Below are positions 45,492 through 54,514 of a stretch of DNA of 64,000 bases, piece after piece. The position numbers and the translations under genes were made by a program. This DNA comes from Candidatus Bathyarchaeota archaeon (lineage in GTDB: Archaea > Thermoproteota > Bathyarchaeia > Bathyarchaeales > Bathycorpusculaceae). The notes beneath the pieces are model-generated. The model worked only from the letters and a program-made list of their open reading frames with translations. It was not told the origin of the DNA and did not search any database. The stretch is taken from positions 24,324 through 88,323 of the forward strand of contig JAMDCQ010000015.1 in the NCBI GenBank assembly GCA_023488905.1, written 5' to 3'. Each line of letters opens with the position of its first letter. Position 1 is the first letter of the stretch.

Positions 45492-46301
45492 ATGTCCCAT
45501 AAAGCTCGTGAACGTCTAAACCACCGTGAAAAAGTAGTGGAACGCAGAGACAAAATGCTAAACCACGACAAGTCAAAAGACCGCGCCACCGTGGAGGAAG
45601 TCTTTGACAACACCACCCGCATGGTAGTTTTTAACATGATGAACAGCGGCATCATCCACGAACTCAACGGCAACTTCATCGTTTGCCCCTAGTAAGTTCA
45701 GGGAAGGAAGCGCGGGTTTACTGGGGCACCACCAAAGAAGGCACTGATTTAGCTGTAAAAATCTACTTAACCTCTTCAGCTGAATTCAAGCGGGGCATGC
45801 ACAAATACATCGAGGGCGACCCCCGATTCAAAGACGTCAAACATGACACACGCTCGTTGATCGCTGTTTGGGCGCAAAAAGAGTTCCGCAACTTAGGGGA
45901 AGCTTACGCGGCAAAGGTGCGTGTGCCAAAACCCATCGCAGTCAAGAGCAACGTAGTAGTTATGGAATTCATCGGCGAGAAAGGGGTTAGCGCGCCATCT
46001 TTTAAAGAGCAGACACCAGATAACCCTGAGAAAGCTTACAAAGTGATCGTTACTTACATCAAGCGACTCTACCAGAAAGCCAAGATAGTTCATGGCGACT
46101 TAAGCGAGTACAACATCATGATGTGGAAGGGTAAACCAGTTGTTTTTGATGTTTCACAGTCAGTTTCTATTCAGCATCCGCGGAAAAATCGCGGAGTTCA
46201 TGTTGCGGCGGGATTTGACGAATGTGAATAGGTTCTTTAGTCGGTTAGAGGTTAATGTTATTCCAGTTGAAGAATTGTACAAGTTGGTTGTTGGTAAATA
46301 A
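45492..46301 (+). pseudogene. rio1: Rio1-type serine kinase, disrupted by a copied segment and a second frameshift
   Basis: Frame 1 (45492-45692) gives MSHKARERLNHREKVVE...NMMNSGIIHELNG. After a foreign segment, frame 2 (45683-46231) gives SSGKEARVYWGTTKEG, VVMEFIGEKG, HGDLSEYNIMM and VVFDVSQSVSIQHP. After a second shift near 46180 it ends EFMLRRDLTNVNRFFSRL...KLVVGK. Together these make a full-length Rio1 (about 260 residues) with its catalytic loop intact. The break at 45673-45690 is a copy of Rieske-gene sequence in place of the flexible P-loop start. Rio1 is needed for 40S/30S maturation. Confidence 0.88.
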
Positions 46302-46879
46302 TGCCCGGTCCAGATATGTTTGTAAAGATTCCTAAAGAGCGCGTCGGTATACTCATTGGTCCAGAGGGGAAAATAAAACAGCACGTTGAAGAGAAGCTTC
46401 AAGTAAAGCTGGACATTGATAAAGAAGGAAGCGTCAAAATAATCCTCTCAGAACAAGCCACGGATCCATCGTTGCTCCTAAAAGCTAAAGACTTGGTAAG
46501 CGCCATCGGCAGAGGCTTCCCGCCTGAAACCGCTTTCCGATTGATCCGCAACGAAGACGACATCTACGACATGATTGATCTGCGCTTGATTTTTGGTCGC
46601 TCTGAATCGGACATTAGACGCATAAAGGGCAGAATCATCGGCACGGAAGGCAAAACAAGAAAACTCGTTGAAGAATTAACAGAGGCTGACGTAGTCGTTT
46701 ACGGTCACACAGTTGGAATCATCGGCAGCTTTGTAGAAGCTGATGCAGCGCGCAACGCAGTGCAGATGATTATTGATGGCTGTGAACATCACACTGTCTA
46801 CAAGTACCTGCAGCGTAAACGCACCGAGATGAAGAAAGAGAAACTGGAGCTTTGGGAGAAACCGCCCGAAGACAGGTAG
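46301..46879 (+). CDS. KH-domain protein, Dim2/Pno1 (Krr1-like)
   Basis: 192 residues with two KH domains. KIPKERVGILIGPEGKIKQHVEEKLQ is KH1 and the second is RIKGRIIGTEGKTRKLVEEL with HTVGIIGSF. It binds the 3' end of small-subunit rRNA during processing. ATG overlaps the rio1 stop by one base (TAATG), so it is translationally coupled to rio1. The aIF1A-Rio1-Dim2 order is a conserved archaeal arrangement. Confidence 0.93.
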   Translation: MPGPDMFVKIPKERVGILIGPEGKIKQHVEEKLQVKLDIDKEGSVKIILSEQATDPSLLLKAKDLVSAIGRGFPPETAFRLIRNEDDIYDMIDLRLIFGRSESDIRRIKGRIIGTEGKTRKLVEELTEADVVVYGHTVGIIGSFVEADAARNAVQMIIDGCEHHTVYKYLQRKRTEMKKEKLELWEKPPEDR

Positions 46880-47155
46880 CACACTTTTCTTTTCAATGTC
46901 GGCGCCTGTTCAGAATAGAAACCTGCTCTGCCGTGACTAGACCCCCTTATTTAAAGGCGGATACGAAAACGTATGCGGAAGCTTGAGGAGTTTGTTGCTC
47001 TCAGCGACCTCCCCTCCCCCTATATAAAGACATAAACCCCGAGTTTGCTCCAACGGATGTGTTGTTCTAAACGAAATAAAAGCTATAAACAATTAGCGTT
47101 TTAATCATTTTAGTGATAAGACACGAAACCTCTATCAAGAAATCAGCAGTTAATT
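46880..47155. repeat. C-rich/TATA-like motif repeats in the dim2-wHTH gap
   Basis: Two GACC-CCC stretches are each followed by an A/T motif: GACCCCCTTATTTAAAGG (46940) and GACCTCCCCTCCCCCTATAT (47008). The same association occurs at 20118 (GACCCCCCTCCCCTTATTTA), next to an R2 repeat. No ORF is present. Confidence 0.5.
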
Positions 47156-47338
47156 TTGAAATACTTGGAAATAAAACCTGAAATGACAACAAAAGAGCTA
47201 GCTGAAACTATTTATGGGCGAATCGTGGAGTACCAATCACATGAGTATTCATCGGTTAGTCGGAGTTTGCGGTCGCTTGAGCGGCGGGAATTAGTTAAAA
47301 GGGTTCAGGTACAGCTAAGATGGCGCCTAAAACAGTAA
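47156..47338 (+). CDS. Small winged-helix protein (60 aa)
   Basis: A TTG start gives KYLEIKPEMTTKELAETIYGRIVEYQSHEYSSVSRSLRSLERRELVKRVQ, a compact HTH with a recognition helix and basic end. Two AGC/GAA-rich helices fit a DNA-binding unit. The role is unknown, and a truncated relic is possible. Confidence 0.5.
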   Translation: MKYLEIKPEMTTKELAETIYGRIVEYQSHEYSSVSRSLRSLERRELVKRVQVQLRWRLKQ

Positions 47339-47383
47339 CAAAAAAGCTGCAAGGTAGCATGCTAAAGCTGTGTGTGGGCTTCT

Positions 47384-47779
47384 CTATTTTGCCTGATAAA
47401 GTTTAAAGTTCGCCAGCAACAATCTCCTTTCAGTTACTAATCCATAGATGTTTTTGTCTTTAACAACTATGAGTCTTCGTATGTTGTTGTCCCTCATGAT
47501 CTTGAGGGCATCTTGAATTGTCCTGTCATAATCTATGGTGATGACTGGTGAAGTCATAATATCCTGAGCCACGATACCGTAAAGGTCCTTTTTTCCCAGT
47601 GCCACTCTTTCAACGATGTCCTTTTCCGTGACAATACCTAAAACTTCAAAGTCACGAGTTATCACGACCGCTCCAATGTTTTGCTTTGCCATTATCGAGG
47701 CAATCGTAGCAACTGGTGTGGATATGCCAACTGAGGGAACCGGTATTCTCGCTAATAACCCAACAATCTGATTGGACAT
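47384..47779 (-). CDS. Tandem CBS-domain protein
   Basis: 131 residues made of one CBS pair: ISTPVATIASIMAKQNIGAVVITRDFEVLGIVTEKDIVERVA and DIMTSPVITIDYDRTIQDALKIMRDNNIRRLIVVKDKNIYGLVTERRLL. It binds adenosine-type nucleotides and acts as a regulatory module for a partner, not identified here. The upstream unknown gene at 47801 ends 22 bases before it. Confidence 0.92.
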   Translation of the reverse strand: MSNQIVGLLARIPVPSVGISTPVATIASIMAKQNIGAVVITRDFEVLGIVTEKDIVERVALGKKDLYGIVAQDIMTSPVITIDYDRTIQDALKIMRDNNIRRLIVVKDKNIYGLVTERRLLLANFKLYQAK

Positions 47780-47800
47780 CTCCCTTGAATCCCACCCGAT

Positions 47801-48130
47801 TTATTGGTTAATTTTGACTACTTTCTTAAGGTTCGCATACTCTCTGATGCTATCAGCAGTCAAGGCTTCTCTAAGCTTATTCTCATCAAGGTGCTCTTTA
47901 TCTTTGGCGAAGGAATATAAATTTAGAAATAACTCGCCAAGTCTCTTGAATTCGTCAAGATTGCTAACATAGTCAACTCGGTCCCAGTTAGGCTTCTCGA
48001 TTCGTATGATGTATTTAACTGAACCAACCCCAGCATTTGCAGCAACCACAGAAAGCTGAAAACCACCACTATTTATCTCGGTAACTAATCTGTTTTCCCA
48101 ACTCTGCATGGGCATCTCCTCCCATTTCAA
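47801..48130 (-). CDS. Conserved-looking protein of unknown function (109 aa)
   Basis: MKWEEMPMQSWENRLVTEINSGGFQLSVVAANAGVGSVKYIIRIEKPNWDRVDYVSNLDEFKRLGELFLNLYSFAKDK has mixed strands and helices, no membrane helix and no known motif. Its 22-base spacing to the CBS gene suggests one operon. Confidence 0.65.
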   Translation of the reverse strand: MKWEEMPMQSWENRLVTEINSGGFQLSVVAANAGVGSVKYIIRIEKPNWDRVDYVSNLDEFKRLGELFLNLYSFAKDKEHLDENKLREALTADSIREYANLKKVVKINQ

Positions 48131-48238
48131 TATGGCGCAGAGGGTTTATAAATGGTATTAATCAAGAAAGGCTTCAAAAGTTATCTCGTAACAAGTTAGG
48201 TAGGCTCTTGTGGCGTTAACTAGACATTCAAGTCAAGC

Positions 48239-48373
48239 CTAAGTGTCGTCATCATCAACGTCGTCCGCACTCAAGATCCACATCATCCATTTGTCTGCGG
48301 GGCCAGACTCGTCATCGCCCACCCACCCAAAAACAGCCTCAAAAGCCTTTAAACATTCAGGTATCGGATACAA
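48239..48373 (-). CDS. Possible small acidic protein (44 aa)
   Basis: Too short for the ORF track. A TTG start gives LYPIPECLKAFEAVFGWVGDDESGPADKWMMWILSADDVDDDDT, protein-like, with a strongly acidic end. No ATG or strong ribosome site was seen and no family is recognised. Confidence 0.35.
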   Translation of the reverse strand: MYPIPECLKAFEAVFGWVGDDESGPADKWMMWILSADDVDDDDT

Positions 48374-48432
48374 CTTTGGTTAAAGTTTAAAGGTAGCCAA
48401 ACTATCTTCATCTAAAAAAGTAAAGTGAGCAT

Positions 48433-49290
48433 ATGCCGTTTTGCCGAAAATGCGGACGCAGACTCGTCGAGTACAGTGAAAGCTGCCCTGACTGCGGGAC
48501 CTCAACCACCGCGCCCATCATTAATCTCAAGAAGGGGCCGGGTTCAGGCCTCAACTTCAAGGCTGCCACTGGTTCAAAAAAGATTGCTAAAGCCATGATT
48601 CCAGCGAATACAATCGTTACAGTGAAAACCATACCCCAACCCCCCTCGCTTGGGAAAGTCAAACCTCAGAGTGAAATAGTCAAAATTACCATACTTAACG
48701 CGCAAGCTAAAGCTGTAACTCCGACCAAGAAGGCAGCATCAGTCACGCAAGCAAGGAACGTCGCTCCGGCAAAACTGATTGCACCAACAAAAACTGCTGC
48801 GCCACCCAAAGCGGTTCTTTCAGCTAAGCACATAGTTAAACCTAAGAGGGCTGTACAATCCAAGCCACGTGCCCCGTTTACGATCGCCCATGCCAGACCA
48901 GTGGCTACATTTACGCCTGTGCAGCATAAACCCGTTGCTTCACCTAAATCTATCCTTGTTGTTAATCCGAAACCAATAGCTCAAACTGCAGGTGTAACAA
49001 CTCCAGCCAAACCTGCATTGCCACCCAAACCCATAACCCCCGCCCCAGTCTACCCACCACACGAAATCATCAAAACCAATGTATCCCTAAAACAAGACAT
49101 ACTCGCCAACCCCCACGATTACGAAACAGAGGCCTTCGATTTTGACCTCGAATGCGTCCATAACCATTTTTGGCCAGCAGGCAGCGCTCTGCCCGTCTCG
49201 AAGGGGAAAGCATACTGTCTCCAATGCGGTGAAAGGTTAAGAAAACCCAAACCTAAAAAGCGCCATAGACGCCGAAGATATTTTACCTGA
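48433..49290 (+). CDS. Zinc-ribbon protein with long Ala/Pro/Lys linker
   Basis: 285 residues. MPFCRKCGRRLVEYSESCPDCG is a zinc ribbon (CxxC...CxxC). Residues about 35-205 are low-complexity, dominated by K, A, P, V and T (e.g. PAKLIAPTKTAAPPKA). The C-terminal 80 residues contain FDLECVHNHFWPAGSALPVSKGKAYCLQCGERL, a second metal site, and a very basic end KRHRRRRYFT. Function unknown; the basic ends suggest nucleic acid binding. Confidence 0.78.
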   Translation: MPFCRKCGRRLVEYSESCPDCGTSTTAPIINLKKGPGSGLNFKAATGSKKIAKAMIPANTIVTVKTIPQPPSLGKVKPQSEIVKITILNAQAKAVTPTKKAASVTQARNVAPAKLIAPTKTAAPPKAVLSAKHIVKPKRAVQSKPRAPFTIAHARPVATFTPVQHKPVASPKSILVVNPKPIAQTAGVTTPAKPALPPKPITPAPVYPPHEIIKTNVSLKQDILANPHDYETEAFDFDLECVHNHFWPAGSALPVSKGKAYCLQCGERLRKPKPKKRHRRRRYFT

Positions 49291-49294
49291 TGTC

Positions 49295-49375
49295 GGGATC
49301 CTAGTCTGCCAGCATTTTTGGGCGTCATATTTGGATCCTAATATTCAAGGTATGCACAGACCCTATAGAGGGGAG
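49295..49375. repeat. Dispersed repeat family R3, copy 2
   Basis: GGATCCTAGTCTGCCAGCAT and ATATTTGGATCCTAATAT, with GACCCTATAGAGGGGAGGT following. GGATCC occurs at both ends, as in the copy at 38791. It fills the gap before msrA. Confidence 0.65.
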
Positions 49376-49396
49376 GTCATGCGCAATCCAAGCGCA

Positions 49397-49951
49397 TTAG
49401 AGGGGTACCTTGATTTTGTCCAAGAACCGCGCCTGCAACTTGGCGATTTTGGGTGCGATGACGGCTTGGCAGTAGGGTTCTTTGGGGTGCAGTTTGTAGT
49501 AGTCTTTGTGATAGGTTTCAGCTTTATAGAAGACTGTTAGCGGCTCCAGTGTGGTTACGATGGGTTTGTCCCAGATGCCTTCACCGCCGAGTTCCTCTAT
49601 CAGTTTCTCAGCTGCCTCTTTCTGCTGCTGGTCATGGTAAAAGATGGCTGAACGATACTGCGTTCCCACATCCGCGCCTTGTCGGTTTAGCGAGGTCGGG
49701 TCATGCGTCGTGAAGAAGATTTCGAGGATTTCGCGGTAGCTGATGACTTTGGGGTCATAGTAAATCTGCGCTGCCTCAGCGTGGCCCGTTGCTCCAGTGG
49801 AAACTTGCTCGTAGGTGGGGTTAGGCAAAGCGCCGCCAGTGTAGCCTGGCTCGATGCGCTCGACGCCTTTGATGATGCTGAATGCTGCTTCGGTGCACCA
49901 GAAACAGCCCGCCGCCAAAGTGGCAACTTCAAGGTTTGGTTGTTGGCTCAT
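49397..49951 (-). CDS. msrA: Peptide methionine sulfoxide reductase A
   Basis: The ATG at 49951 (MSQQPNLEVATLAAGCFWCTEAAF) gives 184 residues; the ORF track adds 28 upstream residues. GCFWCTE is the catalytic cysteine, and GYTGG, TGHAEAAQIYYDP and GADVGTQYRSAIFYHDQQQ are MsrA motifs. It repairs oxidised methionine. Confidence 0.95.
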   Translation of the reverse strand: MSQQPNLEVATLAAGCFWCTEAAFSIIKGVERIEPGYTGGALPNPTYEQVSTGATGHAEAAQIYYDPKVISYREILEIFFTTHDPTSLNRQGADVGTQYRSAIFYHDQQQKEAAEKLIEELGGEGIWDKPIVTTLEPLTVFYKAETYHKDYYKLHPKEPYCQAVIAPKIAKLQARFLDKIKVPL

Positions 49952-50064
49952 AAAACTCACACACCTATTGCTATTGTTTTTTAGGATTAATTGTTTATGG
50001 CACAGACGATGGTCGGGAAGGTTTTTACTGTTCAAGCACTAACCACTAAACAAGGTATGGCAGC

Positions 50065-51054
50065 ATGGAAGCAGGGCTAAAGAAAATCAGGGTTACGCCA
50101 TTGGCTTCGGAGAGTTTCGGCGTACGTTCCATGTGCACGCTCGTCGAAACCCCCGACGTAACGGTGCTTCTGGATGCAGGCGTCTCGCTGTGTCCGTACC
50201 GCTTCAATTTGCCCCCGCACCCCATCGAATTCCAAACCATCCAGCGCCTACGCCAAACCATAGCAGAAGCCGCAGACAAAGCCACAGTCACCACGATTAG
50301 CCACTACCACTTTGACCATCACACGCCCAGCTACGAGGACTGGGTCGTCAACTGGACCGACAACGGTGAAACGGCGCGGCAAATCTACCAAAACAAAACG
50401 GTGCTGGCCAAGAACCCCCAAGAGAACATCAACGCCAGCCAGCGTCAGCGGGCATGGATGTTTCAGAAAACAGGCGGCAAACACGCTAAAACGGTGGAGG
50501 CTGCTGATGGAAAAACCTTCGCTTTTGGAGAGATTAAACTGAGTTTTTCGGAAGCGGTTGCACATGGCTCGGAGGATTCGATGCTGGACTGGGTCATAAT
50601 GGCAACTGTCGAGTATGGTGAGGAGCGGTTTATGTTTGCACCCGACGTTCAGGGACCCATGTCAACACGCACGGCTGACCTGATTTTGGCTGCTAAACCC
50701 ACGGTGATCATGCTGGGTGGGCCGCCGCTTTACCTTGCAGGCTTCCGCGTCGAGGAGGCGCAGCTTGAGTTGGGCATCCGAAACCTTGAACGCATCGTTG
50801 CAGATGTGCCGACGGTGGTTTTGGAGCACCATGCACTGCGGGATGAGGCGTGGCGACCCAAGCTCGAGAGCGTTTTCCAAAAAGCCCAAGCGCAGGGGCA
50901 CAAGATTATGACTGCGGCTGAATACGCAGGCAAAGAAAACGTCTTCTTAGAGTCAAAACGCAAACAACTCTTCCATGACCACCCAGTTTCAGAAGAGTTT
51001 AGGCAGTGGACAAAAACCCTAAACGGCACAAAAATCGCTAAACCACCAATATAG
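50065..51054 (+). CDS. Metallo-beta-lactamase-fold hydrolase, UPF0282 type
   Basis: 329 residues. SHYHFDHHTP is the metal-binding HxHxDH motif, with VTVLLDAGVSL before it and a later His in VVLEHHALRDE. The pattern matches the archaeal UPF0282 group. The substrate is unknown. Confidence 0.85.
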   Translation: MEAGLKKIRVTPLASESFGVRSMCTLVETPDVTVLLDAGVSLCPYRFNLPPHPIEFQTIQRLRQTIAEAADKATVTTISHYHFDHHTPSYEDWVVNWTDNGETARQIYQNKTVLAKNPQENINASQRQRAWMFQKTGGKHAKTVEAADGKTFAFGEIKLSFSEAVAHGSEDSMLDWVIMATVEYGEERFMFAPDVQGPMSTRTADLILAAKPTVIMLGGPPLYLAGFRVEEAQLELGIRNLERIVADVPTVVLEHHALRDEAWRPKLESVFQKAQAQGHKIMTAAEYAGKENVFLESKRKQLFHDHPVSEEFRQWTKTLNGTKIAKPPI

Positions 51055-51055
51055 C

Positions 51056-53056
51056 CTATTTCGCGTCTTGTCTGCGCAGTGTTTGGCTGTTAATCGCCAC
51101 CAGAACAGTTGAGAGAGACATCAAAATCGCCCCCACCGCAGGATCCACAACCACACCTAACCCTGCAAAAACCCCCACCGCCAAGGGAATCGCAAAGATG
51201 TTGTAGCCCGCAGCCCACCACAGGTTTTGCGCCATCTTTGAGTATGTGCGCTTTGAATAGTTGATTGTTCTAGTTACGTCTTGGGGATTGTTTTTAACGA
51301 GGATGACGTCTGCGCTTTCTATTGCAACATCAGTTCCTGCCCCGATGGCTATTCCAACGTCGGCGGTTGCGAGCGCGGGTGCATCGTTTATGCCGTCACC
51401 CACCATCGCAACTCGGTAGCCCTGCTGTTTTAGCTGTGCGATTTTTTGGGCTTTCTGGTCAGGCAGCACACCTGCGAAGAACTCATCGATACCTAACTCT
51501 TCAGCTACCGTCTGCGCTACTTCTTGGGCGTCACCAGTTAACATGTAAACCTTAACGCCAGCTGCCTTCAAATCCTGCACTGCCTTGCGGGATTCTTCGC
51601 GGATTCTATCTGACAATGCAAAAACTCCTGCAAGTTTGTTATCGACAACTGTGTAAACTACGGTTTTGCCTGCCCTCTGAAGCAGAGATATCTTCTCGTC
51701 TGTTAGGGAGATGTTGAGTTCCTGCAGAAGATTTGGGCTGCCAACATAGATGGTTTTGCCATTGACATCTGCTTTGGCGCCTTTGCCGGGGATCGCAAGA
51801 AAGCCACTGCTTAAAGGAATGGCAACTGCTTTTGTTTTTGCATGTTCAACTATGGCTTTTGCGATTACGTGCTCGGAGTTCTGCTCCACCGCTGCCGTCA
51901 CCGCCAACAACTCAGCCTCTGCAATGTAGGGTACGACGTCGGTTACGCCGAATTGCCCCATCGTCAACGTGCCCGTCTTGTCAAATACCACGGCATCAAC
52001 GGATTTGGCGTCTTCAAAGGCCTTTCTGTCCCGAATCAATATGCCCCGCTTGGCGGTTAGAGATGTTGACAGGGCAACCACGAGCGGGATAGCCAAACCC
52101 AACGCGTGAGGACAGGCAATAACGAGCACGGTTACAGACCTTGTGAGGGCAAACTGCGGGTTGCCGATTAACGCCCAAACCACAAACGTCACGACTCCGA
52201 CAACGACCGCGACATAGAACAAGAACGCAGCAGCACGGTTAGCCAAATCCTGCGTCCGCGACTTACTCTGCTGCGCCTGCTGAACCAGCTTAACCACCTG
52301 CGAGAGATACGTTTCTTCGCCAGTACGCTCGATTCTTGTTCGCAAAACGCCGTCGCCGTTAACAGCTCCCCCGATAACCTTGTCAGCTGCTACTTTGTGC
52401 ACTGGATTGGATTCGCCTGTTAGCAGCGCCTCGTTAACGTATGATTCGCCCTCAACGACCACGCCGTCGGAGGGGATTTTTTCGCCCGGCCTAACTAACA
52501 CAACAGTGCCAACCCGCAAGTGAGACACAGGCATATCCACAACGGCCCCATTCATGACGACGTGGGCAGTCGTCGGCATCACCTTCACAAGTTCCTCAAG
52601 TGCCCTTGACGCGCCGAGCACGCTGCGGGCTTCAAGCCAATGCCCCAACAGCATAACGTCGATTAAGGTGGCGAGTTCCCAAAAAAAGTCGCTGCCGACG
52701 GGGAAAAACACTGTTGCGGCTGAAAAATAGAATGCCACCGATATGGCTGTGCCCACCAGCGTCATCATTCCTGGTTGGCGCGCTTTGAGTTCCTGTATTA
52801 ACCCTGTTAGAAAGGGCCATCCGCCATAAGCGTAGAGTACCGCCGCTAAAATCAACAGAATGTATGATTGATAAGGTACAGTCAGAGTGTACTGGAACCA
52901 GATCTGAATCATTTCTGACAGCGCTAAAACAGGAATCGTAAGGAGGAGACAGACAAAGAACCTATTCCGCAGGGTTTTGGTGTGCATACTATGCGATGGT
53001 GCTTCATGCTTCATACCCTGCATATCTGCCTGATGCACTTTTCCGTGATGCTCCAT
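51056..53056 (-). CDS. copB: CopB-type heavy-metal P1B ATPase
   Basis: 666 residues. The N-terminus is His/Met-rich (MEHHGKVHQADMQGMKHEAPSHSMH). The metal-binding transmembrane motif is CPHALGLAIPL, the CPH of CopB, the phosphorylation site is DKTGTLTMG and the hinge is VGDGINDAPALATADVGIAIGAG. It exports copper or silver. No N-terminal ferredoxin-like metal domain is present. The next gene in the operon is the DUF420-like membrane protein, one base upstream. Confidence 0.94.
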   Translation of the reverse strand: MEHHGKVHQADMQGMKHEAPSHSMHTKTLRNRFFVCLLLTIPVLALSEMIQIWFQYTLTVPYQSYILLILAAVLYAYGGWPFLTGLIQELKARQPGMMTLVGTAISVAFYFSAATVFFPVGSDFFWELATLIDVMLLGHWLEARSVLGASRALEELVKVMPTTAHVVMNGAVVDMPVSHLRVGTVVLVRPGEKIPSDGVVVEGESYVNEALLTGESNPVHKVAADKVIGGAVNGDGVLRTRIERTGEETYLSQVVKLVQQAQQSKSRTQDLANRAAAFLFYVAVVVGVVTFVVWALIGNPQFALTRSVTVLVIACPHALGLAIPLVVALSTSLTAKRGILIRDRKAFEDAKSVDAVVFDKTGTLTMGQFGVTDVVPYIAEAELLAVTAAVEQNSEHVIAKAIVEHAKTKAVAIPLSSGFLAIPGKGAKADVNGKTIYVGSPNLLQELNISLTDEKISLLQRAGKTVVYTVVDNKLAGVFALSDRIREESRKAVQDLKAAGVKVYMLTGDAQEVAQTVAEELGIDEFFAGVLPDQKAQKIAQLKQQGYRVAMVGDGINDAPALATADVGIAIGAGTDVAIESADVILVKNNPQDVTRTINYSKRTYSKMAQNLWWAAGYNIFAIPLAVGVFAGLGVVVDPAVGAILMSLSTVLVAINSQTLRRQDAK

Positions 53057-53057
53057 A

Positions 53058-53486
53058 CTAAAGCAAACCTAAAAGGTGAACAAGAGCCCCATTGACAATT
53101 GAAATAACCCAAATAACCAAAAGTGGCGTCATCAATTTTTTCCATCGCACACAAGCCATCTTGGAAGGCCCCTTAATTACCCAAGCAACGACAAGGATGA
53201 TACCTACTACTTCCGCTGCTGTCCCCAAAATGACATGCGACCACACCGTAACAGAGCCAAACATCGAAAGTTCAAAAAGCTCCTCTGCCTCAGACGCAAA
53301 ACTGGGCACCATAACAATAAAGATTAAAACTGTGTGCAAAATTAAGGCAGCTACTGTTGAGTAACCATGCAGCATAAAGGTTTTTGTGCTTTTTTGTTTT
53401 CGGAAGAAAGGAAGCCCTAAAAGCAAAAAGATTATGATCAAGATTTGTAGTGACAGACTAACGTTTCCAATCGGGTCTAACCCCAT
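53058..53486 (-). CDS. DUF420-like four-helix membrane protein
   Basis: About 142 residues with four membrane helices and conserved His in MLHGYSTVAALILHTVLIF and SHVILGTAAEVVGIIL, as in DUF420/cytochrome-like membrane proteins. Two bases separate it from copB, so it likely works with metal handling. The start is the ATG at 53486; a TTG lies two codons upstream. Confidence 0.72.
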   Translation of the reverse strand: MGLDPIGNVSLSLQILIIIFLLLGLPFFRKQKSTKTFMLHGYSTVAALILHTVLIFIVMVPSFASEAEELFELSMFGSVTVWSHVILGTAAEVVGIILVVAWVIKGPSKMACVRWKKLMTPLLVIWVISIVNGALVHLLGLL

Positions 53487-53619
53487 CGACAAAACAAATC
53501 AACCTCAAATCGCTTCTCCAATCAAGCGATATCATCTATTGGTTAAGCTAAGCTAAGCTCATAAACATTTCCAGTTTAACTCGTACATAAAACCGCTATC
53601 CATGATAAAAAAGGAAGAG
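53487..53619. other. Short gap between the DUF420-like gene and TFS
   Basis: Contains AAGCTAAGCTAAGCT, a three-unit tandem of AAGCT; nothing else is evident. Confidence 0.4.
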
Positions 53620-53967
53620 TTAGGTGTTTTCTCTGTATGTGAAGCCGCATCTGATGCAACGTAGAAACTGTGTTGAAGACTCATCTGAGCCGCGGGTCTG
53701 CACCTGCCAGACGTTGGCAGTGTTGTTTCCGCATCGGGGGCACTCGACGTGTATGGTGGGCATGGGGTTTAGTTCCTGTTCTTCTCTGCCGATTACCGCT
53801 ACGAGTTGTTTGGGGTTGTGCTCGATGACTTTGGCGCTGAAGAGTTTCGCGTTGGCTTCTTGTTTTTTGCGCCCGCATTTGGTGCAGGCAAGCATTAAGA
53901 GGGGTTGGTTTCCTGAACGGATTTTGATTGGTTTTAGTATTGAACCGCATTCGCCACAAAATTCCAT
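53620..53967 (-). CDS. tfs: Transcription factor S (TFIIS-like)
   Basis: The ATG at 53967 (MEFCGECGSILKP) gives 115 residues. The N-terminal zinc ribbon is CGECG...CTKCGRKK. The C-terminal ribbon is HVECPRCGNNTANVWQVQTRGSDESSTQFLRCIRCGFTYRENT, with the DE acid loop kept. It stimulates transcript cleavage by arrested RNA polymerase. Confidence 0.93.
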   Translation of the reverse strand: MEFCGECGSILKPIKIRSGNQPLLMLACTKCGRKKQEANAKLFSAKVIEHNPKQLVAVIGREEQELNPMPTIHVECPRCGNNTANVWQVQTRGSDESSTQFLRCIRCGFTYRENT

Positions 53968-54240
53968 ACATATCATCTCCTACACAAACATTGGCAACCA
54001 ACGACTAGTTTTGACGCAAACCAAAAGCTGGGAAGAGAGGGAAAACCGCTTGTTGTCTGCGTCTCTGTTAAGCGTTGTTTTGCCTGTCGCATATGGATAT
54101 TACCTCATCCTTTGCGCATTACTCCATTAGACTGTTTTGAGTGATAAATAACGTTGTGACTGCAAGCCGCTAACAACAAGTCCCGACCGATCAACTTTTA
54201 TCGCCCTCGCGTAACAGTAGCAGGTAAGGTTGGTTTAGAT
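53968..54240. other. Gap between TFS and the DUF3795 gene
   Basis: Divergent intergenic region of about 270 bases. A plus-strand shadow ORF covers part of it but no gene, strong TATA or RNA was recognised. Confidence 0.35.
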
Positions 54241-54477
54241 ATGAAAGTCGGTGTATGCGGAATCGCCTGCGAAAAATGCCCAAAAATGACACACGGCACA
54301 TGTCCAAACGGCAGCGTCGGCTGCGTCGCCAGAGAAAACAAGTTCTGTCAAATCTGCAACTGCGCCTTCACAAAAGGCGTCAAACTCTGCTTTGAATGCG
54401 CCGAATTCCCATGCGAAACCACCAAACAAGGCCCCATAAGCTACGGTTACTGCCAGTACCTTGCGGGGAAACAGTGA
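54241..54477 (+). CDS. DUF3795 cysteine-rich protein
   Basis: 78 residues with ten Cys: CGIACEKCP, CPNGSVGC, FCQICNCA and LCFECAEFPCE. The order is that of the DUF3795 family, a presumed metal- or Fe-S-binding protein of unknown role. ATG at 54241. Confidence 0.85.
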   Translation: MKVGVCGIACEKCPKMTHGTCPNGSVGCVARENKFCQICNCAFTKGVKLCFECAEFPCETTKQGPISYGYCQYLAGKQ

Positions 54478-54514
54478 GAGTTACCCTTAATTGCGCGCAT
54501 CCGAATGATTAATT

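Noticed and set aside
53541-53556. AAGCT triple tandem
   Set aside because: Too short to interpret; likely chance or slippage.
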